A DNA stretch of 64,000 nt from Sphingomonas sp. LY29. GTDB taxonomy: Bacteria > Pseudomonadota > Alphaproteobacteria > Sphingomonadales > Sphingomonadaceae. A program made the translations under genes and the position numbers. Position 1 is the first letter of the stretch, and every line of letters begins with the position of its first letter. The stretch is from positions 682,001 to 746,000 of the forward strand of contig NZ_CP141587.1 of assembly GCF_035593985.1 (NCBI RefSeq). Direction: 5' to 3'. The notes below the pieces were generated by a model that saw only the letters and a program-made list of their open reading frames with translations, was not told the DNA's origin and ran no database searches. This document shows positions 44,065 through 52,973 of the stretch, in pieces.

Positions 44065-44412
44065 ATGAAGGCGACCATCTATCATAATCCGCGCTGCGGA
44101 ACGTCACGCATGACGCTCGGAATCCTCAACGAAAATGGGGCTGACGTCACAATCATCGACTATTTGGCTCATCCGCCGACAGCGGAGGAACTCGCCCGTC
44201 TGTACCAGCGCGCCGGGATGAGCGCCCGCGATGGTCTGCGTGCAAAGGAAGATTTGGCCGAGGAACTGGACCTGAGGGATCGCGAAATCCCTGACCATGA
44301 ACTGCTTGAGCTGATGGTGGCGAACCCGATCCTGATCAATCGGCCGCTGGTCGAGACGGACAAGGGCGTTCGACTCTGCCGTCCGCAGGAAAAGGTGCTC
44401 GAAATCCTGTGA
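44065..44412 (+). CDS. arsC: Arsenate reductase, glutaredoxin-coupled ArsC family
   Basis: A 115-residue ArsC-fold protein. The catalytic Cys lies in HNPRCGTSRMTL; the arginine in NRPLVETDKGVRLCRP matches the arsenate-binding region. No arsR or arsB is nearby, so it may act as a general ArsC-family reductase. It overlaps aat by GTGA. Confidence 0.9.
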   Translation: MKATIYHNPRCGTSRMTLGILNENGADVTIIDYLAHPPTAEELARLYQRAGMSARDGLRAKEDLAEELDLRDREIPDHELLELMVANPILINRPLVETDKGVRLCRPQEKVLEIL

Positions 44413-45188
44413 GCGACCTGCTCGATCCCCGTACGCTTCTGCAAGGATATGCCGCGGGGATCTTCCCCATGGCCGACAGCCGCGATGCCGAAGATGTATT
44501 CTGGGTCGAGCCGCGCACCCGCGCGATCCTGCCGATTGATCGCTTCATCCTGTCGGGGTCGCTCAGGAAACGGATCAGGTCGGGTCGCTTCACGGTGACG
44601 CGCGACCGCGCTTTCCACGATGTCGTGCTCGCGTGCGCCAAACGCGACGAGACATGGATCAATCCAACAATCGAACGCGCGACGCTAGGCCTTCATGCGG
44701 CGGGGCATGCTCATTCGATCGAATGCTGGCGAGACGATCGACTGGTTGGCGGGCTCTATGGCGTAAGGCTGGGCGGCGCCTTCTTCGGCGAATCGATGTT
44801 CAGCCGCGAAGCCGATGCGTCGAAAGTCGCGCTCGCCTGGCTTATCGCAAGACTGCGGGTTGGCGGCTTCGGCCTACTCGATTGCCAATTTATGACGGAT
44901 CACCTTGCCTCGCTCGGCGCAGTGACGGTCAGCCGCGACGATTACGTCGGGTTGCTGGGTGTCGTGCTGGGCACTGGAACCAGAGGCCCGGGCGCGGGCG
45001 TCGCCGGAGCGGGCGCCGGTGCGGCTTCTTCCGGGCCGGTTTCGCGCGTGGTTGACGCCCTGGGGGCGGCACGGCGCGACGGCGCCGAGTTCGAGGCGCT
45101 TGACCGGTTGCTCGAGGCGGAGGGCGTTGCGGGCGCTTCGGGACCTGCGGGCCAGTTCATCGCGCAGCTCTTGGGCCAGACGTCGTAG
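44409..45188 (+). CDS. aat: Leucyl/phenylalanyl-tRNA--protein transferase
   Basis: A 259-residue N-end-rule enzyme that adds Leu or Phe to N-terminal Arg/Lys for ClpS/ClpAP degradation. Motifs: LLQGYAAGIFPM, FWVEPRTRAILP, ETWINPTI, HSIECWRDDRLVGGLYGVRLGGAFFGESMFSR and FGLLDCQFMTDHLASLGA. The start is GTG, overlapping arsC. About 60 Gly/Ala-rich C-terminal residues exceed the common core and overlap the DUF2155 gene antisense. Confidence 0.95.
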   Translation: MSDLLDPRTLLQGYAAGIFPMADSRDAEDVFWVEPRTRAILPIDRFILSGSLRKRIRSGRFTVTRDRAFHDVVLACAKRDETWINPTIERATLGLHAAGHAHSIECWRDDRLVGGLYGVRLGGAFFGESMFSREADASKVALAWLIARLRVGGFGLLDCQFMTDHLASLGAVTVSRDDYVGLLGVVLGTGTRGPGAGVAGAGAGAASSGPVSRVVDALGAARRDGAEFEALDRLLEAEGVAGASGPAGQFIAQLLGQTS

Positions 45189-45610
45189 ACGGTATCCTCG
45201 ACCACGTTCAGCGACGGGCTTTCCTTGTACAGCCACCCGGAGAAGCGACGCACCCACTGACCATCGGACCGCTGCACGTCGACATGGACGAAGGCGCCGG
45301 TCAGCTTTTCCGCTTCCCATGGCGCGGTGGTTTCACAGGCGCGCAGGCGAACCGTGACGTCCTTGATCCGTGCCGACTGGCCCGGCTTCAGGACGAGATC
45401 GCGGACGATCCCGTTGCGCTTGTTGAGCACGCCGAGAACCGCGACCCGCTCCGCCATCGGCGTAACCTGCGTGGCGTCGACCGGGGCGCGGGGCAGTTCA
45501 GCGGTGGCGCTTGAATTGGCTTGTGCGTCATAGCCCGGTGCGGCGCGGTCGCATCCGGCCAGCGCGCTGATCGCGACTGCCGCCGCGACGATGCTGAAAC
45601 GAGCAGCCAC
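44942..45610 (-). CDS. DUF2155 family lipoprotein
   Basis: A 222-residue protein with a lipoprotein signal (AISALAGC). The DUF2155 core spans residues about 60-150: VLNKRNGIVRDLVLKPGQ, LRACETTAPWEAEKLTGAFVHVDV and FSGWLYKESPSLNVVEDTVYDVWPKSC. A Ser/Ala/Pro tail overlaps aat antisense. GTG at 45610 follows the NDUFA12 stop directly; ATG at 45634 or 45667 are alternatives. Function is unknown. Confidence 0.88.
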   Translation of the reverse strand: MAARFSIVAAAVAISALAGCDRAAPGYDAQANSSATAELPRAPVDATQVTPMAERVAVLGVLNKRNGIVRDLVLKPGQSARIKDVTVRLRACETTAPWEAEKLTGAFVHVDVQRSDGQWVRRFSGWLYKESPSLNVVEDTVYDVWPKSCAMNWPAGPEAPATPSASSNRSSASNSAPSRRAAPRASTTRETGPEEAAPAPAPATPAPGPLVPVPSTTPSNPT

Positions 45611-45611
45611 C

Positions 45612-45995
45612 TTATTCGGGCTTCCAGGCCTCATAGTCTCCGGTCGCGATCGGGCGAACGCCGCCACGCGCCAGCGATCCGCCGGGCCGATATGCGTTCG
45701 GCGTTCCAGTCAGATTGACGCTTGGCGCCTGTTCGAACGGGCGACGGGGCGGCAGCGACTTTTCAGGAATGTCGTCGATGGTGCCCCGCAGCCACGCATT
45801 CCAGCCCGGGGGGACACGGCTGCTGTCGTTGGGTCCATCGTACATCACCCAACGACGGTGGGGGTCCTTGCGGTGCCGGAAATAAATATTCCCAGCATCG
45901 TCGCGACCGACCTCCTCGCCGTGACGGCGCGAGAACAGGCTGGTGCCCCAAGAGGCGCCATTCCACCAGGTGAAGGCGTTTGCGAAAAGTCCCAT
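45612..45995 (-). CDS. NADH:ubiquinone oxidoreductase accessory subunit NDUFA12
   Basis: A 127-residue complex I accessory protein found in alphaproteobacteria and mitochondria. Family pattern: TWWNGASWGTSLFSRRHGEEVGRDDAGNIYFRHR and RRWVMYDGPNDSSRVPPGWNAWLRG. It is encoded away from the nuo operon, as is usual, and is followed by DUF2155, a common pairing. Confidence 0.95.
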   Translation of the reverse strand: MGLFANAFTWWNGASWGTSLFSRRHGEEVGRDDAGNIYFRHRKDPHRRWVMYDGPNDSSRVPPGWNAWLRGTIDDIPEKSLPPRRPFEQAPSVNLTGTPNAYRPGGSLARGGVRPIATGDYEAWKPE

Positions 45996-46064
45996 GGGCG
46001 AGAGCCTTTGCCCCGAAGCGAATGGATAGGCAAGCGCGGCGCCTGAACTGCAGCGCCGTGCCGA

Positions 46065-46532
46065 TCAATCGGTCCAGGCGACCTTGTCCCCCGCCCTGAT
46101 CCCAAGTTCTTCGGCCCGGCCGCCGGCGAGTTCGAGCACGGAGCCGACCGTGCCTTCCGACAGGACCGGCTCCAGCGACAGTGGAACGGTATTCGCCGCA
46201 ACGTTGGCAATCGTGCCGTCCGAACGAACAAAAATGATGTCGAGCGGGATCAGCGTGTTCTTCATCCAGAAGCTGGCCGGCCGCGGCTGGGCGAACGGGA
46301 AAATCATCCCGCGGTCGGGCGCGAGCGAGGACCGGTTCATCAAGCCCATGGCCTGCTGCTCTTCAGTCCGCGCGACTTCAACGACGAACCGGTGGGTCCG
46401 ATTGCCCGAGGTCACCGTCAGGGGAACTTGGTCGAGCCCGGCGGCGGACGGACCCAATTCGGCAGGACTGGTCGTCGGTTGGCAGGCGGCGAGCGCTCCG
46501 CCAAACGCCATCGCAAAGGCTGCGGCGATCAA
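46065..46532 (-). CDS. DUF192 family lipoprotein
   Basis: A 155-residue exported protein with the DUF192 fold: EQQAMGLMNRSSLAPDRGMIFPF, FWMKNTLIPLDIIFVRSDGTI and VLELAGGRAEELGI. The lipobox is LAAC. The probable start is TTG at 46532, overlapping the cold-shock gene stop (TTGA), because ATG at 46511 leaves too short a signal peptide. Function is unknown. Confidence 0.85.
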   Translation of the reverse strand: MIAAAFAMAFGGALAACQPTTSPAELGPSAAGLDQVPLTVTSGNRTHRFVVEVARTEEQQAMGLMNRSSLAPDRGMIFPFAQPRPASFWMKNTLIPLDIIFVRSDGTIANVAANTVPLSLEPVLSEGTVGSVLELAGGRAEELGIRAGDKVAWTD

Positions 46533-47092
46533 CCGGCCAGGCGCAGCTCGACCGCGGTCAGGCCCTTCTTCCCGGACGCGACCCGCGCTTCCAGCAATTG
46601 TCCCGGCTCCAGGTCGATGATGTGCGACAGTCGGACCGTCTCCATGTGCACGAAGATGTCCTCGCCCGACTCGGACTCGCCCGGCTTGCACAGGAAGCCG
46701 TAACCCTTGACGCGATTGAACCATTTGACCTCCACCGGCTCATACTCGCCCGCGGTATCGGCCAAAGCCTTTCGATCCGCGCGCTCGACCGTAGCATGGA
46801 CCGGTGCGACGGCCATCGGCAAGGCCGTCGACAGATCGATCGACAATATCTTGAGCGCCTGGAAGCCCCTGTCCTGGTGCGCGGCAATGCATTCGATCGT
46901 CGCCCCCTCGGGGACCGAACGGCGACCATGCTCCTTGAGCAGGCTGAAGTGGATGAGGATGTCGCCTTCGCAATCCTCGGAGATGAGGAAGCCAAAGCCG
47001 CGCGTGGCGTCGAACCATTTGACGCGACCCGAACAATGCTGGCCTTCCGGCAACGGAAGTTCGCTCGCGAGTTGCGGTTCGCTCATGTTCAT
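46529..47092 (-). CDS. Double cold-shock-domain protein
   Basis: A 187-residue protein with two CSDs. Domain 1 has VKWFDATRGFGFLISED...ILIHFSLL; domain 2 has VKWFNRVKGYGFLCKPG...IFVHMETV. RNP1 and RNP2 are recognisable in both, so single-stranded nucleic-acid binding is expected. This two-domain form is common in alphaproteobacteria. ATG at 47092 is preferred; 47086 is the other choice. It shares a TTGA overlap with DUF192. Confidence 0.92.
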   Translation of the reverse strand: MNMSEPQLASELPLPEGQHCSGRVKWFDATRGFGFLISEDCEGDILIHFSLLKEHGRRSVPEGATIECIAAHQDRGFQALKILSIDLSTALPMAVAPVHATVERADRKALADTAGEYEPVEVKWFNRVKGYGFLCKPGESESGEDIFVHMETVRLSHIIDLEPGQLLEARVASGKKGLTAVELRLAG

Positions 47093-47181
47093 CGAGGAAT
47101 TCGTTTCGGAACTACAACGCCCATACGCGCGGTATATCACGAGCTTCTGTGTCGTGAAACCGACATTAATGTTAATTAGCG

Positions 47182-47727
47182 TTAATTTTCGTGAAACTCT
47201 CGGAGTGCGCTTTCCCGCCCTGGCGGACAGTCCATGATCCTGCGGGCCAGCGTCATCGAATGACCCGCTCGAAGCATCGCCGCCAGTCCCCGCTCGCGTG
47301 ATTTCGGATCGGGCGTGGCGGTGGCATAGGGTCCAAGGCGACGACGTTGCGCGAAGCGGATCGCAGCGTCCAGCGCCGCCCCCTGTGCCAGTTCGCGCGC
47401 TTCTTCACCGTCATTTTCGCCGATCCCTGCGCCGTGCAGCGCCTGGCGGACCCGGCCGATGCCGTAACCCCGCGCGGTCAGTGTTCTCGCCTTCGAAACC
47501 GCGAACGCACGATCGTCTACATAGCCGTTCCGCACCATCTTGTCGGCTAGCGCGTCTAGGTCGGGCGGCGTCGCCGCAGCCCACCCGCGTTCGCGGAGCT
47601 TTCGCTTCAGGTACGTCAGCAATTTCGCCCTGCTCGTCGCGAAGCGGCCGACGTAGGATAGCGCCATCTCGTCCAGCTTCGCTTGGTCGATCGGGGGGCG
47701 TACCCTGGGCTGCCGTCGGTCGGTCAT
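47182..47727 (-). CDS. recX: Regulatory protein RecX
   Basis: A 181-residue helical RecA modulator: LDEMALSYVGRFATSRAKLLTYLKRKLRERGW, then VRNGYVDDRAFAVSKARTLTARGYGIGRVRQALHGAGI. No recA is adjacent in this window. It is divergent from the acyl-AMP ligase gene with about 97 bases between starts. Confidence 0.88.
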   Translation of the reverse strand: MTDRRQPRVRPPIDQAKLDEMALSYVGRFATSRAKLLTYLKRKLRERGWAAATPPDLDALADKMVRNGYVDDRAFAVSKARTLTARGYGIGRVRQALHGAGIGENDGEEARELAQGAALDAAIRFAQRRRLGPYATATPDPKSRERGLAAMLRAGHSMTLARRIMDCPPGRESALREFHEN

Positions 47728-47824
47728 GGCCTTGTTTGTGCCACACTCCCCCAGCATCACGCAAAGTGCGGATGCCACGATTGGGCGCCGTTGTGGCTGA
47801 CGCAATTTGTTCGGCCTTGCGACA

Positions 47825-49618
47825 ATGGACAGGACAATAAGAGTGCCCGACGGCCAGACGATCGACGCCAACTCCGCCCATGGCGCTCTCGCGCCCGACG
47901 GCTACACTCCGACGATCGACGCCTTGCCGCGTCGAATGGCTGATTTCGCCACACTCGGCGAAGCGCTCGATTATGCCGCCACCGGCGCTCGCGGGATGAA
48001 TTTCCACGATGCGCGCGGCACCCTGCTCCGCAGCTATCCCTATTCCGATCTTCGCGACGACGCGGTCGATCTTGCCCGGCGCTTCGTGTCGATGGGCTTC
48101 AAGCCGGGCGATCGCCTTGCCCTCGTCGCGGAAACCGGTCCCGAGTTCGCTGCCTGCTTCTTCGGCGCCATCTACGCCGGCCTCTGGCCCGTGCCCTTGC
48201 CGCTCCCGACCAGCTTCGGTGGCCGAGATGCCTATGTCGATCAATTGGTGGTCATGCTCACCAGCAGCGATCCCAGCCTCTTTCTATTCCCGCCCGAACT
48301 CGCGGACTTCGCGACGGCAGCGGCCGAGCGCAAGGGGATCAAGGCGCTCGATTGGACCGACCTTTCGGGCGTCGAGCCCTCATCGGTCGACCTGCCGCAG
48401 GCGTCGGGACAGGACATCGGCTATCTACAGTATAGCAGCGGCTCGACCCGCTTCCCGCACGGCGTCGCCGTCAGCCATCGCGCGCTGCTCGACAACCTTC
48501 GCGCCCACAGCATCGGCGTCGAGGTTCAGGACACCGACCGCGTCGTCTCGTGGCTACCCTGGTACCATGACATGGGGCTGGTCGGCTGCATGCTGTCGCC
48601 GATCGCCAACCAGATCAGCGTCGACTATCTGAAAACCGAGGATTTCGCGCGTCGGCCGCTCGCCTGGCTCGACCTCGTCAGCCGCAATCCGGGCACAACC
48701 CTGTCCTACTCGCCGACCTTCGGTTACGACATCTGCTCGCGCCGCATGTCGTCGCAGACCCGCGCCGCGGATCGCTTCGACCTGTCGCGCTGGCGCATTG
48801 CCGGCAACGGCGCCGACATGATCCGCCCCGACGTCATGCAGGCGTTCGTCGACAGTTTCGCCGACGCAGGCTTCAAGGCGCAGGCCTTCTGTCCGAGCTA
48901 CGGCCTCGCCGAGGCGACGCTGGCGGTGTCGATCATGCCGCCCGGTGAAGGCATTCGGCTCGAGCTCGTCGAAGAGAGCGAATTATCGGGCGTCGGCACG
49001 CCCGCGCAGGAACGCCCGCGTCGCTATCGCGCCATCGTCAATTGCGGGAAGCCCGTCGAAGGCATGGAGATCGAAGTGCGCGGCGCCGACGGCGACATTC
49101 TCGCCGACCGGTCGATCGGCAAGGTCTGGGTGCGTGGTACCTCGATTATGGAAGGCTATTTCCGCGATCCCGAATCCACCGCGGCCTGCATGGTGGGCGG
49201 CTGGCTCGACACCGGCGATATGGGTTACCTGTCCAACGGCTACATCTTCATCGTCGGCCGCGCCAAGGACATGATCATCATCAACGGCCGCAACCATTGG
49301 CCGCAGGACATCGAATGGGCGGTCGAGCAGCTTCCCGGGTTCAAGTCGGGCGACATTGCGGCATTCGCAATCACGGGCCCGTCGGGCGAGGAAACGCCCG
49401 CCGTGCTGGTTCATTGCCGCGTCAGCGACGCCGGCGAGCGCAGCCGGCTTCGCGACGATATTCGCGAGCGGGTCCGCGCGATCACCGGTATATCACCCGT
49501 TGTCGAATTGATCCCGCCGCGCAGCCTGCCGCGCACCTCGTCGGGCAAACTGTCCCGCACGAAGGCGCGCAATCTCTATCTTAGCGGAGAGATCCAGCCG
49601 TTCGACGTCGCCGCCTGA
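47825..49618 (+). CDS. Fatty-acyl-AMP ligase (FAAL)
   Basis: A 597-residue adenylate-forming enzyme. The P-loop/A3 motif is LQYSSGSTRFPHGVAVSH; later motifs are SWLPWYHDMGLVGCMLSPI, YGLAEATLAVS, WLDTGDMGYL and GRAKDMIIINGRNHWPQDIE. The pattern matches FAALs, which hand acyl-AMP to an acyl carrier protein rather than to CoA. No carrier protein or polyketide synthase gene is adjacent. The start is uncertain (47825 chosen; 47843 and 47936 possible). Confidence 0.88.
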   Translation: MDRTIRVPDGQTIDANSAHGALAPDGYTPTIDALPRRMADFATLGEALDYAATGARGMNFHDARGTLLRSYPYSDLRDDAVDLARRFVSMGFKPGDRLALVAETGPEFAACFFGAIYAGLWPVPLPLPTSFGGRDAYVDQLVVMLTSSDPSLFLFPPELADFATAAAERKGIKALDWTDLSGVEPSSVDLPQASGQDIGYLQYSSGSTRFPHGVAVSHRALLDNLRAHSIGVEVQDTDRVVSWLPWYHDMGLVGCMLSPIANQISVDYLKTEDFARRPLAWLDLVSRNPGTTLSYSPTFGYDICSRRMSSQTRAADRFDLSRWRIAGNGADMIRPDVMQAFVDSFADAGFKAQAFCPSYGLAEATLAVSIMPPGEGIRLELVEESELSGVGTPAQERPRRYRAIVNCGKPVEGMEIEVRGADGDILADRSIGKVWVRGTSIMEGYFRDPESTAACMVGGWLDTGDMGYLSNGYIFIVGRAKDMIIINGRNHWPQDIEWAVEQLPGFKSGDIAAFAITGPSGEETPAVLVHCRVSDAGERSRLRDDIRERVRAITGISPVVELIPPRSLPRTSSGKLSRTKARNLYLSGEIQPFDVAA

Positions 49619-49691
49619 CGGTCTGGCGGCGGTTTTCCGGTGCGACGCTCTTGCGCATGCATCGCCGCCGCATTAGGTCGCGGATCGGCTT

Positions 49692-49767
49692 AGGGGTATA
49701 GCTCAGTTGGTAGAGCATCGGTCTCCAAAACCGAGGGTCGTGGGTTCGAGTCCCCCTGCCCCTGCCA
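49692..49767 (+). tRNA. tRNA-Trp (anticodon CCA)
   Basis: A 76-base tRNA with acceptor stem AGGGGTA/TGCCCCT, discriminator G as usual for tRNA-Trp, and an encoded CCA. The anticodon loop TCTCCAAAA gives CCA. The tRNA-Trp-secE-nusG order is conserved in many bacteria. Confidence 0.97.
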
Positions 49768-49870
49768 GCCGCCGCTTGCGTCATCGGACCGCTTCGCGCT
49801 ATGAGGCAATCAAGAGGTCTAGCGGCGCGCCGCGGGCCTCCTTTTTTTAAGCTTCGAGATGGGACGACAA

Positions 49871-50068
49871 GTGGCAAAGGTTTCCCCGGGCGAATTCGTC
49901 AATCAGGTCCGCGCCGAAGGCCGCAAGGTCGTCTGGCCGTCGATGAAGGAAACCCGCACCACCGCGATCATGGTCCTGATCATGACCACGCTGCTGGCAA
50001 TCTTCTTCTTCGGGGTCGATTCCGCATTCAGCGCGATCGTCCAGTGGCTGATCAGCCTGCTCGGCTAA
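49871..50068 (+). CDS. secE: Preprotein translocase subunit SecE
   Basis: A 65-residue single-TM subunit of the Sec channel: KVSPGEFVNQVRAEGRKVVWPSMKETRTTAIMVLIM, with the conserved VxWP hinge. GTG at 49871 gives the usual MAK... N-terminus with GGGAC seven bases upstream. ATG at 49859 is possible and adds four residues. Confidence 0.95.
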   Translation: MAKVSPGEFVNQVRAEGRKVVWPSMKETRTTAIMVLIMTTLLAIFFFGVDSAFSAIVQWLISLLG

Positions 50069-50083
50069 TATACAAGGAACGAC

Positions 50084-50623
50084 ATGTCCCGCTGGTACAT
50101 CATCCACGCTTATTCCGGCTTTGAGAATAAGGTCCGCGACTCGATCATGAGCGAGGCCAAGCGCCTCGGCCTCGAAACCTTGGTCGAGGCGGTCGAGGTT
50201 CCGACCGAAACGATCACCGAGGTCAAGCGCGGCAAGAAGGTCCAGTCGGAACGCAAGTTCATGCCGGGCTACGTGCTGGCGAAGCTGGGCATGAACGACG
50301 ACGTGTATCACCTCGTCAAGAACACGCCGAAGGTAACCGGCTTCCTCGGTCCGAACGGCAAGCCGCAGGCGATCCCCGACGCGCAGGCTGCGCGCATGCT
50401 CGATACCAAGGACGAGACGGCCGCGGCGAGCCCCAAGCAGAAGATCAAGGTCGACTACGAGATCGGCGATGCGGTCAAGGTGCTCGACGGTCCGTTCGCA
50501 AGCTTCAACGGCGTCGTCGAGGAACTCGATTTCGACCGTGGCCGGGTCAAGGTCAGCGTGTCGATCTTCGGTCGTGCGACCCCGGTCGAACTCGAGTTCG
50601 AGCAGGTCGAGCGCGTCAAGTAA
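50084..50623 (+). CDS. nusG: Transcription termination/antitermination factor NusG
   Basis: A 179-residue protein with the N-terminal RNAP-binding domain (RWYIIHAYSGFENKVRDSI, ERKFMPGYVLAKL) and a C-terminal KOW domain (GDAVKVLDGPFASFNGVVEELDFDRGRVKVSVSIFGR). It follows secE by 15 bases and ends in a strong terminator rather than running into rplK. Confidence 0.98.
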   Translation: MSRWYIIHAYSGFENKVRDSIMSEAKRLGLETLVEAVEVPTETITEVKRGKKVQSERKFMPGYVLAKLGMNDDVYHLVKNTPKVTGFLGPNGKPQAIPDAQAARMLDTKDETAAASPKQKIKVDYEIGDAVKVLDGPFASFNGVVEELDFDRGRVKVSVSIFGRATPVELEFEQVERVK

Positions 50624-50646
50624 TCGCGTCTGCAATGCAAGTTTCG

Positions 50647-50674
50647 AGGGCGGCTTTCGGGCCGCCCTTTTTTT
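50647..50674 (+). terminator. Intrinsic terminator after nusG
   Basis: GGGCGGC-TTTCGG-GCCGCCC (50648-50667) followed by seven T. It closes the secE-nusG transcript. Confidence 0.92.
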
Positions 50675-50811
50675 GCTTTGGCGTCCTGGTTTTCCCTCTT
50701 TGTTCGCTTTTTGGACCAATATAATCTAGGTGATATTCGCGCGGGATGGCCGCCGGTATCTCCGTGTTCCGGGCTCGTAGCGTTCCAGCCCGACGAGGGG
50801 ACTTATCGACC

Positions 50812-51039
50812 ATGCGCGAGCGCCAGCCGATCGACGATACTACTTTGGCCTATTACCGGCTGCGTTCTGCGCAAGAGCATGAGCGGGCCCGCGAAGCCGC
50901 CGATCCGATGATACGTCGCATCCATTCGACGCTTGCCGAGCGATATGACGCCCTGATCGACAATATGGTGAAGCATAGCCTGGAGATCGTGCGCGAGAGT
51001 CCCAGCTATGGTGCCGCGTCCCTCGGCCAGTCGAACTGA
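50812..51039 (+). CDS. Hypothetical small helical protein (75 aa)
   Basis: A charged, largely helical 75-residue protein (RERQPIDDTTLAYYRLRSAQEHERAREAADPMIRRIHSTLAERYDALI) without a recognised family. GAGGGG lies about 10 bases before the ATG. It is followed after 5 bases by the small HTH gene. Confidence 0.65.
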   Translation: MRERQPIDDTTLAYYRLRSAQEHERAREAADPMIRRIHSTLAERYDALIDNMVKHSLEIVRESPSYGAASLGQSN

Positions 51040-51044
51040 AGTCG

Positions 51045-51254
51045 ATGGCGACCGATCCCATGACGGGCAAGCACAACCATGGTGCGAGCTGGACCGACGA
51101 AGCGACTCGCGAATTGGCGGACTTGTTCGCTTCGGGCCGCACCGTCCCTGAAATCGCAAAGCAGCTTGGCCGCACTCAGGAAGCCATCCGCTCGATCGGC
51201 CTTCGTCGGGGGCTGATCAAGCCGCGACCGCGGCGTTCCGACCCTGCTTCCTGA
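51045..51254 (+). CDS. Small helix-turn-helix (Myb/GcrA-like) protein
   Basis: A 69-residue protein whose middle reads SWTDEATRELADLFASGRTVPEIAKQLGRTQEAIRSIGLRRGLI. That is a Trp-anchored tri-helix pattern resembling SANT/Myb and GcrA-type DNA-binding domains, with a basic tail. DNA binding is inferred. It sits 5 bases after the preceding small gene. Confidence 0.65.
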   Translation: MATDPMTGKHNHGASWTDEATRELADLFASGRTVPEIAKQLGRTQEAIRSIGLRRGLIKPRPRRSDPAS

Positions 51255-51311
51255 TCGGCCCAAGCTGTCCTAGGCTCGCCGAGAGTTTCCGACCGGAGGT
51301 CGCCCATCAAG

Positions 51312-52061
51312 ATGCAACGGCCGCTTGAGCTTTTCCTTCGCCGCCTCCTTCTTCGCAACACGCTGTCGCAAGCAGACATCGACGCATTGCTGAGCATCGA
51401 TGCGCCCTTGTCCACCATTCCGGCACGACAGGATCTGGTGGTGCCCGATCAGCACGTCGATTTCGCCTGCCTTGTACAGGCGGGCTTGGTCGGGCGAAGC
51501 GACTGGCTTGCAAACGGCGAGCGGCGTGCGACCGCGATCTATTTGCCGGGTGACATGTGCGACCTTCATTCGGTGGCTTTTCCGGTCGCTGGATGGGGCA
51601 TCACTGCCTTGTCGGAATGCGCGATCTTCCGCGTGCCGCACGCTCAGCTGGAGGAACTCTTCCACCGCCGACCCGCGATCGGCATGGCGATCTGGCGCGA
51701 CACCGTCGTCGATGCGTCGATCCTGTCGAAGTGGGTCAGCATGCTGGGCGGAAGCTCGGCGCGGCAGCGGTTCGCGCACCTGCTCTGCGAAGTCGGGCTG
51801 AGATTGGAGACGATGCACCGAGGCAGTCGGGATCGGTTCGACCTGGCAATGACGCAGGACCAACTGGCTGAACTGCTCGGCATCACGACGGTGCATCTCA
51901 ATCGCACCTTCCAGCAGATGCGGGAGGAAGGATTGATCAGCGGTGGTCGCGGTCGTTCCAACCGTTTCGACGCCCAGATCGAAGTGCGCGACTGGAAGCA
52001 GTTGGCCGCCGTTGCGGAGTTCGACAGCAGTTATCTGCTGCTCGGCCGACGCGACCGCTGA
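51312..52061 (+). CDS. Crp/Fnr family transcriptional regulator
   Basis: A 249-residue regulator with an N-terminal cNMP-type beta-barrel (AIYLPGDMCDLHSVAFPVAGWGITALSECAIFRVP), a dimer helix and a C-terminal winged HTH (DLAMTQDQLAELLGITTVHLNRTFQQMREEGLI). It lacks the Cys set of FNR and the canonical cAMP-binding RxE pattern, so the signal is unknown. It is convergent with the polysaccharide-type genes and may control them. Confidence 0.9.
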   Translation: MQRPLELFLRRLLLRNTLSQADIDALLSIDAPLSTIPARQDLVVPDQHVDFACLVQAGLVGRSDWLANGERRATAIYLPGDMCDLHSVAFPVAGWGITALSECAIFRVPHAQLEELFHRRPAIGMAIWRDTVVDASILSKWVSMLGGSSARQRFAHLLCEVGLRLETMHRGSRDRFDLAMTQDQLAELLGITTVHLNRTFQQMREEGLISGGRGRSNRFDAQIEVRDWKQLAAVAEFDSSYLLLGRRDR

Positions 52062-52067
52062 AGCGCA

Positions 52068-52973
52068 TCAAAAGGCGCGCGTGATCCCAAGGTTCGCGCG
52101 GACATAATGGTAATCGCCCGAGTTGGTGATCGGCGTGCTGGTGTAGACGATCTCCCCTGTCGCTCCCCATCCGGCAACCAGTGCGGGGCGGTCGGCGCGA
52201 AGATTGAGGTAGCGCGATGCGCGCCAGCCTGACGCGCTGTCACGCTGAGCGCCCAGGCCGCCAGCGGCAAGCAGGCGCCAGCCACCCGTGAAACGCCGAA
52301 CCTGCAGGACTGGAAGTGCCTCGGCATACCAGCGCGGCGAGTAATAATCATATTCGTTAGGGTCGCTGTTGCGGAAGTAACGGGTACGGAGCTGCGCGCT
52401 GAGCCCCCACTCCGACTTCAGCACCTGAATTAGGTTGCCGCGCAGGTGGACGCGGACATTGTCTCCGGTGAATTCCTGCAATCCGCCAAGCAGCGTCGCC
52501 TGCGTCGTGTCGCCCAGCGGCACGTCGACCGCGGCTCCTCCGAAGGTGTAATAAAGCCCGCGCGACACGCCGATCGGCGTCTCGATCTTGTCGCGTTCGA
52601 TGAAATATTCCTGCCGCAGCGGCGCTTCGTTGTTGATGGACGCGCTGCCGACGACTGTGTCGCCGTCGGTGCCGACCGACGTGCGGTATTTCCAGTCACC
52701 CAACCGGTCGGCGAGACGCAAATAGACTCGCGTGTCATGATCGCGGTTACCGCCAGACGGCGAATAGCGAAGACGCTCGATCCGGAAACCGGCGTAGCTG
52801 TCCGGATCGCGATACTTAAGGTCGAGGTTTACGCCTGCGCGAACGACCTCAGTATCGTCGGCGTCGCTGGAATAGGTGATGTCGGCGCCGACCGCGTGCC
52901 GAGGCTCTGCGCGTTCCTGTGACACTGCTGGCGCGGCGAGGAGCCCAAGGATCAAGGCCAGTTTGACGGTCAT
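52068..52973 (-). CDS. Outer-membrane beta-barrel protein of a polysaccharide locus
   Basis: A 301-residue protein with a signal peptide (cut near AVSQE) and alternating amphipathic strands ending in a C-terminal Phe (RANLGITRAF). It looks like a stand-alone barrel. Its ATG overlaps the stop of the glycosyltransferase gene (ATGA), so it may form the export pore for the polymer made by that enzyme, comparable to the barrel of PgaA. That comparison is inference from context. Confidence 0.75.
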   Translation of the reverse strand: MTVKLALILGLLAAPAVSQERAEPRHAVGADITYSSDADDTEVVRAGVNLDLKYRDPDSYAGFRIERLRYSPSGGNRDHDTRVYLRLADRLGDWKYRTSVGTDGDTVVGSASINNEAPLRQEYFIERDKIETPIGVSRGLYYTFGGAAVDVPLGDTTQATLLGGLQEFTGDNVRVHLRGNLIQVLKSEWGLSAQLRTRYFRNSDPNEYDYYSPRWYAEALPVLQVRRFTGGWRLLAAGGLGAQRDSASGWRASRYLNLRADRPALVAGWGATGEIVYTSTPITNSGDYHYVRANLGITRAF

